NCBI GenBank assembly: GCA_002435595.1 | Contig: DJBL01000039.1 | Location: 1 to 13,421 of the forward strand | DNA from: Stenotrophomonas maltophilia | GTDB lineage: Bacteria; Pseudomonadota; Gammaproteobacteria; Xanthomonadales; Xanthomonadaceae | Direction: 5' to 3' | Length of the DNA: 13,421 bases | Shown here: positions 6,461 through 12,125 of the stretch, piece after piece | How the letters are laid out: each line of letters starts with the position of its first letter | How positions within the stretch are numbered: position 1 is the stretch's first letter | Position numbers and translations under genes: made by a program | The notes under the pieces: generated by a model | What the model saw: the letters and a program-made list of their open reading frames with translations, nothing else | The model's database searches: none | What the model was told of the DNA's origin: nothing

Positions 6461-7369
6461 TCAGACCCGCGCCAGCTGCAGCCGCGACACCGGCCGCAGC
6501 GCCAGCTTGTGGGTGACGTTGGTGATGGTCCGACGCGCATCGGTGGGGTGTGGGCGGGTCGCCGTGTGGCTGTTGCCCTGCCGCCACAGGCCGAACATGA
6601 CGATCTCCGCGCCCACCGGGAAACCCTTCAACCAGGCCGCGTCATCGTGGCCCACGCTGACCTCGTAGAACTCGCGGCGATCCATCACACCGGTCTGCTG
6701 GTACTTGGGCGCGCAGTTGAGGTAGGTGGCACTGAAGCCGGTGCCGGTGGGCGGCGAGCGGTGCGACCGCACCGTGCCCAGCAGGGCCATCGGCACCTCG
6801 GTGCTGGCCGCGTCCAGCCGCGCCCACGCCGCGTCGTAACGCGCCGGTTCGTAAAAGAATGCGTCCCAGGCCAGCTTCTTCTTGCCCAGGCGCAGGACCA
6901 CGCGCTCGGCCAACAGCGTGTCGTTGCCGCACAGGGCGCGCAGCACCAGCAGGTCCATCAGCGGCCGCAGCGGTTGCTCGAGCGGGGCGCCGCCGCCGCG
7001 CTTCAGTCCCTGGTGCAGGCCAAGCAGGCGCAGTTCGTGGTGGGTATCGTCCAGGCGCTGCACCAGCGCCGGGTCGGCCACCGCATCGAGCACGGTGGTC
7101 AGGTGCGCGGGCACGTCGTAGCGGCAGCCGGCGGCGTGGACCGCGCCCTTGGCCAGCACGATGCATCCCGGCAGGGGCGGGGTGCCGGCTGCCGTGGCCC
7201 TGGTCTGCGGTTGCGCCGGGACGAAGATGGCCGCGGCGGCACATCCGGGGCTGTCGCAGAACAGGCTTGGCAAGGTCTGCGCCGCATCGTAGCGCTGCTG
7301 CAGCCCGTCGATACCGTGCACGGTGCCATGCGAGCCGATCGCCCGGCGCATCTTGATCTGACCACTCAT
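6461..7369 (-). CDS. Hypothetical protein with possible N-terminal Cys/His metal site
   Basis: I do not recognise this 302-residue protein. It has no signal peptide or membrane segment and is probably cytosolic. The N-terminal third contains LFCDSPGC (C38, C43) and, further on, C69, H78 and C82, which could form a zinc site of a Cx4C...Hx3C kind, loosely like N-terminal zinc ribbons of CoiA-like proteins; this is speculative. The middle (about 85-190) is helical and basic (LRLGKKKLAWDAFFYEP). The last 90 residues are strand-rich, with FYEVSVG, GAEIVMFGLWRQ and TNVTHKLALRPVS, and could be a small beta-barrel. Coding character is supported by the long high-GC frame and compact fit between its neighbours (10-bp convergent gap on one side, 165-bp divergent gap on the other). 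ATG 7369 was taken; no strong Shine-Dalgarno is visible. Confidence 0.7.
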   Translation of the reverse strand: MSGQIKMRRAIGSHGTVHGIDGLQQRYDAAQTLPSLFCDSPGCAAAAIFVPAQPQTRATAAGTPPLPGCIVLAKGAVHAAGCRYDVPAHLTTVLDAVADPALVQRLDDTHHELRLLGLHQGLKRGGGAPLEQPLRPLMDLLVLRALCGNDTLLAERVVLRLGKKKLAWDAFFYEPARYDAAWARLDAASTEVPMALLGTVRSHRSPPTGTGFSATYLNCAPKYQQTGVMDRREFYEVSVGHDDAAWLKGFPVGAEIVMFGLWRQGNSHTATRPHPTDARRTITNVTHKLALRPVSRLQLARV

Positions 7370-7534
7370 CTATCGCTGCTACGCCGTACCCGAAGTCGTA
7401 CATGGTAGCCCCATCCATCGCCGGCACGGCGCCAGGATGAATGGGCAGTCGGGGCGGCGGCGACGGGACACTGGCACCGACGGCACTGCTCGGGCAAGAA
7501 TGGGCCCTACATGCGGACGTAACGGAGTACTTCC

Positions 7535-8119
7535 ATGAAGACATCGCATTGGCTGGGCGCGGCGCTGATCTGCACGCTCGGTGGCCTGGTCGGCCCCGCG
7601 CAGGCCCAGGTGTACAAATGCACCGGCAGCAACGGTGAAACCGTATATGCGCAGAATCCCTGCGGGGCCGGGGCCAAAGAGGTGACCATGCGGCCCAGCC
7701 GCGGCGCCGCCCGCTCCTCGGCCGAGGTGGCCACGCAGACGGCGGTGTTCCGCTCCACCGATCTGTCCGATGCGGCCATCGCCGAACGCAACTGCGTGTC
7801 CTCGGCCCGCTCCAGCATCTATACGCCGGTGGACAACCGCATTGCCGGCTACCAGCGCCAGTTGGCCGAGCTGAACCGCCAGCTGGTCGCCCCGCGCGAC
7901 ACGCTTGCCAACGCCACCTACGAATCCGGGGTGCGTGCGCAGGTGGCCAGCCTGCAGCAGTCGATCAGCAGCGAGCGGCAAACCGCCGAAACCAGTTGGG
8001 CCCAGGCCCAGGACCGCTGCGCCGACCAGCGCCGCGACCGCGAAGCGGCGATCGAGCGCAAGTACGACGCCGCTGGCACTGCGCGCGAGGCGAGGGCGCC
8101 GGCCCCGGTGCAGCGCTAA
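7535..8119 (+). CDS. Secreted DUF4124-like protein with C-terminal coiled coil
   Basis: A 194-residue exported protein of unknown function. Residues 1-24 are a Sec signal peptide (MKTSHW, hydrophobic core to G20, cleavage likely after AQA). The mature N-terminus reads QVYKCTGSNGETVYAQNPC, matching DUF4124 (YKW.D..G...YS..P), a short beta domain common in secreted proteins of gammaproteobacteria, here with Cys29 and Cys43 likely disulfide-bonded. Two further cysteines (C87, C162) lie in the rest, and residues about 100-178 form a long polar helix or coiled coil (AGYQRQLAELNRQL; AAIERKYDAA). ATG 7535 has GGAG eight bases upstream. The TAA stop overlaps the stop of the convergent hydrolase gene. 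Likely periplasmic; no link to the T4SS is visible besides position. Confidence 0.85.
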   Translation: MKTSHWLGAALICTLGGLVGPAQAQVYKCTGSNGETVYAQNPCGAGAKEVTMRPSRGAARSSAEVATQTAVFRSTDLSDAAIAERNCVSSARSSIYTPVDNRIAGYQRQLAELNRQLVAPRDTLANATYESGVRAQVASLQQSISSERQTAETSWAQAQDRCADQRRDREAAIERKYDAAGTAREARAPAPVQR

Positions 8120-9225
8120 CGCGCCTGGCGTACCTGCTGCAGGGCACGCAGCACCGCTTCGTCGGAGAACCCGCAATGGCCCTCGCCGACCGGCGCGAGC
8201 AGGGTGGGCGCTGGCGTCGCACCGGCGCGGGTCGCCAATGCGGTGTAGAGGCCTTCCCAGCGCGGAGCGATGGTCGGGTCATCGCGGTTGTACTGGATCA
8301 CCAGGGGCCGCGTCAGTGCGCCGCTCAATCCCAGTTGCCGTGCCAGCGCCGCTTCTGCGCCCGGGTCGGCATCGAGTCGGCGTACCCCGGCGTTGAATGC
8401 GGTGTCATCGCCGAAGCCGGCGTACACCGTGGTCCGGTTCCCCACCGGCATGCCACCGCTGCGTTTGACCAGGTCATGCAGCACCAGGGCGTGCAGGCTG
8501 ATCGTGCCGGGCAGCTGCTCGGTACTCACCTGCAGGCGTGCCGCCAGCTGCGTGGCCGCACCCGGCTGCGCCTGCACCGCCTCGGCAATGGCCGGGTAAA
8601 GCGCGGCCTGGCGCAATGCAGCGGCGGCCGGGGAGGCCAGGCCCTCGCGTGGCAGTCCCGGCGCGGCCGGAAAGAAATAGTCGAAGGCAAGCAGGCTGGT
8701 CAGCATCTCGCTGGCCAGCACCGCGCCGGGCAGGTTGGCGCCACACAGCGAAACGCCACCGGCGTAGTGCTGGGCATGGCGCTCCAGCGTGGCGATGGCG
8801 ACCGCGCCGCCCATCGAGAAGCCCAGGATCCAGGTGCGGCGCGTGCGCGGCTGCGCCGCCAGCACGCGTGCGCGCAGGCGCTCGGTGTCGGCGATCGCAT
8901 CGCCGACCGCCCAGCCCTGGCTGGCATAACCGCTCTGCGCCACCGCAAACCCGGCGTGCAGCAGGGCGGCGGTCGCCTCGTTGGCGGGCCACTCCGATGC
9001 GCGCGGCGTGCCCACCGGTTCGAAGCCGTGGGCCAGTATCACCAGCTCGCCGTTCCAGCGTGCCGGCATGTCCATCCGCCAGGGAGCGCCCTGCAGCAGG
9101 CCGGCCTCGCTGCCCTGGGCAGTGCGCGCCTGCGCGGGCGGGTCGGCCGCGCGCGTGCCTGCCGCCACCGCACACAGGCCCAGGCACAGTGCAAAGGCGA
9201 GGGGGCGGTGGCCAGGGGCGCGCAT
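8116..9225 (-). CDS. Exported alpha/beta hydrolase downstream of virD4
   Basis: A 369-residue alpha/beta-hydrolase with a Sec signal peptide (1-27: MRAPGHRP, hydrophobic LAFALCLGLCAVAA, cleavage near TRA/ADP). Catalytic elements: oxyanion motif LAHGFEP (64-70), nucleophile S137 in GFSMG, a candidate acid D315 or D316 in YNRDDPT, and H350 in GEGHCGF. This suggests a periplasmic or secreted esterase, lipase or peptidase; the substrate cannot be told. ATG 9225 was chosen because it starts the signal peptide and lies 13 bases after the virD4 stop, indicating coupling with virD4; the open frame reaches 9276 but overlaps virD4. It has no obvious C-terminal T4SS-recognition domain of the Xanthomonas effector (XVIPCD) kind, and the signal peptide argues against cytoplasmic recruitment by VirD4. 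Its gene overlaps the convergent neighbour by four bases (CTAA). Whether it serves the secretion system is unknown. Confidence 0.86.
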   Translation of the reverse strand: MRAPGHRPLAFALCLGLCAVAAGTRAADPPAQARTAQGSEAGLLQGAPWRMDMPARWNGELVILAHGFEPVGTPRASEWPANEATAALLHAGFAVAQSGYASQGWAVGDAIADTERLRARVLAAQPRTRRTWILGFSMGGAVAIATLERHAQHYAGGVSLCGANLPGAVLASEMLTSLLAFDYFFPAAPGLPREGLASPAAAALRQAALYPAIAEAVQAQPGAATQLAARLQVSTEQLPGTISLHALVLHDLVKRSGGMPVGNRTTVYAGFGDDTAFNAGVRRLDADPGAEAALARQLGLSGALTRPLVIQYNRDDPTIAPRWEGLYTALATRAGATPAPTLLAPVGEGHCGFSDEAVLRALQQVRQAR

Positions 9226-9238
9226 GCTCACGTCCGCG

Positions 9239-10912
9239 TTACTGCAGGACCAGCGGTTTGACGTCGGCCTTCTCAAGCAGGCGCTTGGTGAAGTAACGGT
9301 CCTTGTAATACTTGATCTTGGCGCACAGCACCGGGTGCGGCAGGCCTTCGTAGAGCACGATTTCCTTGTCCGGCCCCATCGCCTTGAGCTCCTGGGGCAG
9401 CATCAGCGCGCGCCGCTCGAGCACTTCGTTGTCCGAGACCGAGCTGGACGGGCCATGCGAACGGGTCCGCGAACGGCGCTGCACGGTGGTGTAACCCAGC
9501 ATTTCCGAGTAGTCATTGGCGTCCTGCTGCTCGCGCGGGGCGTAGATGATCTGCAGCGCGTGGTTGGTGATGATGGTGCGCGAGAGCTCCTTGCCATACA
9601 CCGCATCCAACTGCGCCATCGACTGGATGATCGGCAGCAGGCGGATGTTGTAACCGGCCATGTAGGACACGGCCTTGGAGATGATGTCCACGCGCCCGAT
9701 CGAGGTGAACTCGTCCATCAGCAGCAGGCACTGGTGCTTGAGGGCCTTGTCGTTCTGCGGCAGCGTCTTGGTGTTGACGTTGATCAGCTGGCTGAAGAAC
9801 AGGTTCACGATCAGGCGGCTTTCGGCCAGCTTGTTCGGCTGGATGCCCACGTAGATGGTCATGCGCTTGCGGCGGACATCGTCCAGGCGGAAATCATCCC
9901 CGCTGGTGGCCGCGTCCAGCACCGGGTTCAGCCATGGATTGAGCGGCTCGCGGAACGAGCCGATGATCGAGGCGAAGGTCACATCGGCCTGCGACAGCAG
10001 ACCGGCGAAGGCGGTGCGGGCCTGTGCGCTGAGGAACGGCGCCTCGGCCATCTTCTGCAGGTACGGCTTGAGCTCGGTGCCGTCGCCGGAGGACAGGCGC
10101 AGCACCTGGCCCAGCGTCGGCTTGGGCGAGCCGGGCAGGGACTCGGCCTGCTCGAACAGGTACAGGGTGAAGGCGAGGAACGCGTTGCGTGCCTGGCCGG
10201 TCCAGAACTTGTCCTTGTCATCGCCATCGGGGTAGAGCATCGCGCCGATCGCCTGCAGGTCCGAGACGCGGAACGCCGGGTCGTTGGACACGTAGGTCAG
10301 CGCGTTCCAGCGGTGCGAGCGGCGGTCTTCGGCGAACGGGTTGAACAGGTAGATCTCATGGCCGATCGACTGGCGCCAGCCGGAGGTGAGGTCGAAGTTT
10401 TCCTGCTTGATGTCCAGCACCACCGCCGATTCGCGGTAGTCCAGCAGGTTGGGGATGACCACGCCCACGCCCTTGCCCGAACGGGTCGGGGCGGCCAGGA
10501 TCACGAACTGCTGGCCGGTCAGGCGCAGCAGCTTGCCGTTCATCTGGCCCAGCACGATGCCATCGTCCTTCTGCTTGAAGAAGCCCTTGCTGGCCAGGTC
10601 CATCATCCCGGCAAAGCGCGCCTTGCCATGGATGTTGCTGTGGCTGCGCATCTTGAACATCATCACCGTGGCCGCGACCCAGGTCAGGAACATCAGCACC
10701 GCGGCGATGGCGCCAGCGGCCTTGATGCGCCCGGCGTACGGCTGCACCTGCGGGTGGCCCAGGTTCTTGACGTACTGATAGTACGTACCCAGCCCGGTGG
10801 AGCCTGCATCCAGGCCGAGCAGCAGCATGGTCAGGAAGCCGGAGAGATACAGCGCTGCAACGGCCAGCAGCACCGCAAGGACGGCAGAGATGATGAGACG
10901 GGGGTTGTTCAA
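9239..10912 (-). CDS. virD4: VirD4 type IV secretion coupling protein (ATPase)
   Basis: A 557-residue VirD4/TraG-type coupling ATPase, the inner-membrane receptor that recruits substrates to the T4SS. Two N-terminal membrane segments (about 7-33 and 65-86) flank a roughly 30-residue periplasmic loop. The motor domain shows Walker A APTRSGKGVG (141-150; K147), the strand VVLDIKQENF (164-173), Walker B CLLLMDEF (395-402; D400/E401) and the conserved QSMAQLDAVYG (430-440). The helical all-alpha domain lies between the Walker motifs. The start is TTG at 10912, supported by AAGGA six bases upstream and by the position of the first membrane helix. Divergent virB7-virB8 shows that this belongs to a complete chromosomal T4SS, as in Xanthomonas citri and Stenotrophomonas maltophilia, where VirD4 binds the C-terminal XVIPCD domain of toxic effectors. 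A hydrolase gene follows closely. Confidence 0.96.
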   Translation of the reverse strand: MNNPRLIISAVLAVLLAVAALYLSGFLTMLLLGLDAGSTGLGTYYQYVKNLGHPQVQPYAGRIKAAGAIAAVLMFLTWVAATVMMFKMRSHSNIHGKARFAGMMDLASKGFFKQKDDGIVLGQMNGKLLRLTGQQFVILAAPTRSGKGVGVVIPNLLDYRESAVVLDIKQENFDLTSGWRQSIGHEIYLFNPFAEDRRSHRWNALTYVSNDPAFRVSDLQAIGAMLYPDGDDKDKFWTGQARNAFLAFTLYLFEQAESLPGSPKPTLGQVLRLSSGDGTELKPYLQKMAEAPFLSAQARTAFAGLLSQADVTFASIIGSFREPLNPWLNPVLDAATSGDDFRLDDVRRKRMTIYVGIQPNKLAESRLIVNLFFSQLINVNTKTLPQNDKALKHQCLLLMDEFTSIGRVDIISKAVSYMAGYNIRLLPIIQSMAQLDAVYGKELSRTIITNHALQIIYAPREQQDANDYSEMLGYTTVQRRSRTRSHGPSSSVSDNEVLERRALMLPQELKAMGPDKEIVLYEGLPHPVLCAKIKYYKDRYFTKRLLEKADVKPLVLQ

Positions 10913-10923
10913 GGCGATTCCTT
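10910..10923 (-). promoter_or_regulatory. Ribosome binding site and TTG start of virD4
   Basis: On the minus strand AAGGA lies six bases before TTG (AAGGAATCGCCTTG). The TTG opens directly into AACAACCCC and the first membrane helix, and no ATG is placed to replace it. A rare start codon may limit coupling-protein synthesis. Confidence 0.7.
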
Positions 10924-10963
10924 CGACTCGGACGTGCGTGAATTCAACGTGGGCAGGAATGAT

Positions 10964-10994
10964 GCCACGCCGCCGCAGGCCCGTGCGGCGTGGC
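10964..10994. terminator. Strong hairpin between the coiled-coil gene and virD4
   Basis: GCCACGCCGC (10964-10973) and GCGGCGTGGC (10985-10994) form a perfect 10-bp stem with an 11-base loop. A second register, CGCCGCA/TGCGGCG (10971-10977 with 10984-10990), gives seven pairs with a 6-base loop. On the minus strand it starts 10 bases after the coiled-coil gene stop and is followed by ATCATTCCTG, only weakly T-rich. It sits in the 92-bp gap before virD4 and may terminate part of the transcripts, mark an mRNA end or hold an RNA-processing site. Confidence 0.55.
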
Positions 10995-11004
10995 GGGCGC
11001 GGTC

Positions 11005-11568
11005 CTACTTCCGCGCAGGCTTGGCGCCGCTGCTGTCGACCAGGATGTAGTCATCATTCTTGGTCCAGCGGCGCTGGTCGTCGGCCAGCTTCACGCAGGG
11101 CGTGCCGTCGCAGGAGGTGATCGACACCTGCTGGAGTGCTTCAAGCACCTGTGCATCCACCTTCGCGCGCTGCGCCCGCTGCACATTGTTCCAGGCGGTG
11201 TAGGCGGTGCCGCCAATGATCACCGCCGAGGCCAGCGCGATGGCGATCAGCGACTTCCAGGCCAGCGCGCGCATGCGTGAGGCAGCGGAAAGATGCTCGC
11301 GCTGCAACTGGTCGGCCAGCTGGCGCAGCCGGTCGCCGGATTCGGCGATGGCTTCCACCGCAGCCGGGATCTCCTGCGACAATGCCTCGCGGACCGCGCT
11401 GCGTGCGCTCTGTGCCAGCTCCGCGCGGCCAGCGGCAACGCCTTTGCCCACGTCGCCTGCAGCCTGCTTCAACTCGGCCGCGGACTGCTTCTGATCGGCG
11501 ATGGCCTTTTCGCACTGCTGCGTCAGGTGGCCCGCAAGCAATGCGGAATTGGTGACGAACTCTTCCAT
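11005..11568 (-). CDS. Inner-membrane coiled-coil protein of the T4SS locus, unknown function
   Basis: A 187-residue protein I cannot name. Residues 1-100 are Ala/Gln/Glu-rich, charged and almost without proline, and look like one long coiled coil (EKAIADQKQSAAELKQA; DRLRQLADQLQREHL). A single membrane helix follows (about 105-126, SLIAIALASAVIIGGTAYTA) with basic residues before it (R98, R100, K105), which places the N-terminus in the cytoplasm. The outer part (127-187) contains SCDGTPCVKL (C153, C158) and RRWTKNDDYILVD, likely a small disulfide-bonded periplasmic domain. The build recalls mobilisation or relaxosome accessory membrane proteins encoded beside coupling proteins, but I cannot confirm this. 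It lies directly upstream of virD4 on the same strand, so may be the first gene of a virD4 operon. ATG 11568 was chosen; an in-frame GTG at 11583 preceded by ACAGG is an alternative adding five residues. Confidence 0.8.
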   Translation of the reverse strand: MEEFVTNSALLAGHLTQQCEKAIADQKQSAAELKQAAGDVGKGVAAGRAELAQSARSAVREALSQEIPAAVEAIAESGDRLRQLADQLQREHLSAASRMRALAWKSLIAIALASAVIIGGTAYTAWNNVQRAQRAKVDAQVLEALQQVSITSCDGTPCVKLADDQRRWTKNDDYILVDSSGAKPARK

Positions 11569-11608
11569 CCTTGTCTGATCCACTACACACCTGTCGAAAT
11601 CAGGAGGG

Positions 11609-11619
11609 GCCCTTCGGGC
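11609..11619. repeat. Short hairpin GCCC-TTC-GGGC
   Basis: A 4-bp GC stem with a 3-base loop, about 40 bases upstream of the coiled-coil gene start on the minus strand, where it would fall in the 5' leader. It is small and may be incidental. Confidence 0.25.
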
Positions 11620-11690
11620 GGGAGACGCATGGTGCCAGAATCGCATGACACACGGCGAATCTGATGTGCTTCACACTTTGTAAGAATTAT

Positions 11691-11704
11691 CTGACAATGT
11701 TCAG
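11691..11704. repeat. Inverted repeat CTGA-CAATGT-TCAG
   Basis: A 4-bp inverted repeat with a six-base centre in the most A+T-rich part of the control region, just left of the tandem GTTCGCAT motif. Short arms make it weak alone; it is listed as part of the cluster at 11691-11741. Confidence 0.25.
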
Positions 11705-11709
11705 TGCTT

Positions 11710-11728
11710 GTTCGCATTTCGTTCGCAT
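11710..11728 (+). promoter_or_regulatory. Tandem direct repeat GTTCGCAT with 11-bp period
   Basis: GTTCGCAT occurs at 11710-11717 and again at 11721-11728, separated by TTC. An 11-bp period places both copies on the same face of the helix, the layout used by OmpR/PhoB-family response regulators, which bind head-to-tail half-sites. It lies about 400 bp upstream of virB7 and 140 bp upstream of the minus-strand coiled-coil gene. The binding protein is unknown. Confidence 0.4.
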
Positions 11729-11741
11729 GGCATATTGCCAT
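11727..11741. promoter_or_regulatory. 15-bp palindrome ATGGCA-TAT-TGCCAT
   Basis: Perfect 6-bp arms around a three-base TAT centre, overlapping the last two bases of the second GTTCGCAT copy. This is the usual form of a dimeric repressor operator. The overlap suggests two regulators could compete here. Confidence 0.4.
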
Positions 11742-11782
11742 TTCGATTGAGCCCGTCTCCTGATTTCGGCAGCGTGAATTGT

Positions 11783-11817
11783 TCTTCACATGCCGGGTCT
11801 TCACACCATGTGTGTGA
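11783..11817. repeat. TCTTCACA direct repeat running into a TCACAC/GTGTGA palindrome
   Basis: TCTTCACA occurs at 11783-11790 and 11798-11805 (15-bp period). The second copy overlaps TCACAC-CATGT-GTGTGA (11801-11817), a 6-bp inverted repeat. A related CTTCACAC lies at 11669-11676. The half-sites face the opposite way from the TGTGA-N6-TCACA layout of Clp/CRP sites. Confidence 0.35.
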
Positions 11818-11888
11818 TGGACTCGTATGATTCCAGGTGAAGGCCGGGTGTAGCTTCGTTGGGGATGAAGCGACTGCTGCAATGTTGT

Positions 11889-11912
11889 TGTAGTCGAATG
11901 GATGTGTAGTCG
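11889..11912 (+). repeat. Direct repeat TGTAGTCG, 16-bp period
   Basis: Two exact copies of TGTAGTCG (11889-11896 and 11905-11912) separated by eight bases in an A+T-rich stretch about 220 bp before virB7. Function unknown; possibly half-sites of a regulator. Confidence 0.3.
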
Positions 11913-12005
11913 GAAAAGGAATTTCCACATGGTTGATCAGAAACGGGGAAAGAAGCACGGGTACATGCCTGTGAAAGCTCTCTCGGGGCGTGGGAACCCC
12001 ATACC

Positions 12006-12037
12006 GCCGCACATCCGCGGCATTTGTCGGACCGACA
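12006..12037. promoter_or_regulatory. Two adjacent inverted repeats upstream of virB7
   Basis: GCCGC-ACATCC-GCGGC (12006-12021) is followed three bases later by TGTCGG-A-CCGACA (12025-12037), a 13-bp palindrome with perfect 6-bp arms. They lie about 90-120 bp upstream of the virB7 start, where an activator or repressor of that promoter would be expected. Confidence 0.4.
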
Positions 12038-12047
12038 TCCAGTAGTG

Positions 12048-12075
12048 GTACGTACTGCTTGCTCTCTTCGGAGAG
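12048..12075. repeat. GTACGTAC palindrome and UUCG-tetraloop hairpin before virB7
   Basis: GTACGTAC (12048-12055) is a perfect 8-bp palindrome. Seven bases on, CTCTC-TTCG-GAGAG (12062-12075) forms a 5-bp stem capped by UUCG, an unusually stable RNA tetraloop. It ends 50 bases before the virB7 start codon and, if transcribed, would sit in the mRNA leader, where it could stabilise the 5' end or influence translation. Confidence 0.4.
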
Positions 12076-12125
12076 ACTCGGGCAGCGATCTGCTGCATTC
12101 AAAAAACTTTGTCTACGGTGACTTC

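Larger units (their letters stand above)
11569..12125. promoter_or_regulatory. A+T-rich divergent control region between the virD4 and virB7 operons
   Basis: These 557 bases separate two divergent T4SS gene sets and contain no credible gene. By hand count, 11641-11940 is about 48% G+C, against about 73% in a sample of virB7 coding sequence (12541-12600). The region is dense in inverted and direct repeats, listed separately, and should hold both promoters. On the minus strand GATAAT (around 11690) resembles a -10 hexamer but has no good -35 partner. No convincing -35/-10 pair was found before virB7, and no pair of GTAAA boxes of the CpxR kind was seen. Minus-strand open frames here (11583-11930, 11701-12168) have no plausible protein character. 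Confidence 0.6.

Noticed and set aside
6509..7408. Plus-strand frame of 299 codons opposite the hypothetical protein
   Set aside because: Its composition (Gln/His/Arg/Val-rich, HQQVHQRPQRLLERG style) is typical of antisense shadows; the minus-strand protein has a more normal mix and hydrophobic pattern.
7535..8119. The DUF4124-like protein as an effector immunity protein
   Set aside because: It is exported, as immunity proteins are, but has no lipobox and no adjacent effector gene.
8116..9225. The hydrolase as a T4SS effector
   Set aside because: It has an N-terminal Sec signal peptide and no recognisable C-terminal XVIPCD-like domain, so delivery through VirD4 is unlikely.
8981..11050. Plus-strand open frame of 689 codons opposite virD4
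   Set aside because: Antisense shadow of virD4, whose Walker motifs and membrane helices are clear.
11801..11817. TCACAC/GTGTGA as a Clp (CRP-like) binding site
   Set aside because: The half-sites face the opposite way and the spacing is 5; Clp/CRP sites read TGTGA-N6-TCACA.
11569..12125. CpxR-type GTAAA tandem boxes in the T4SS promoter region
   Set aside because: CpxR has been linked to this T4SS in Xanthomonas, but I found only a single GTAAG near 11680 and no properly spaced pair.
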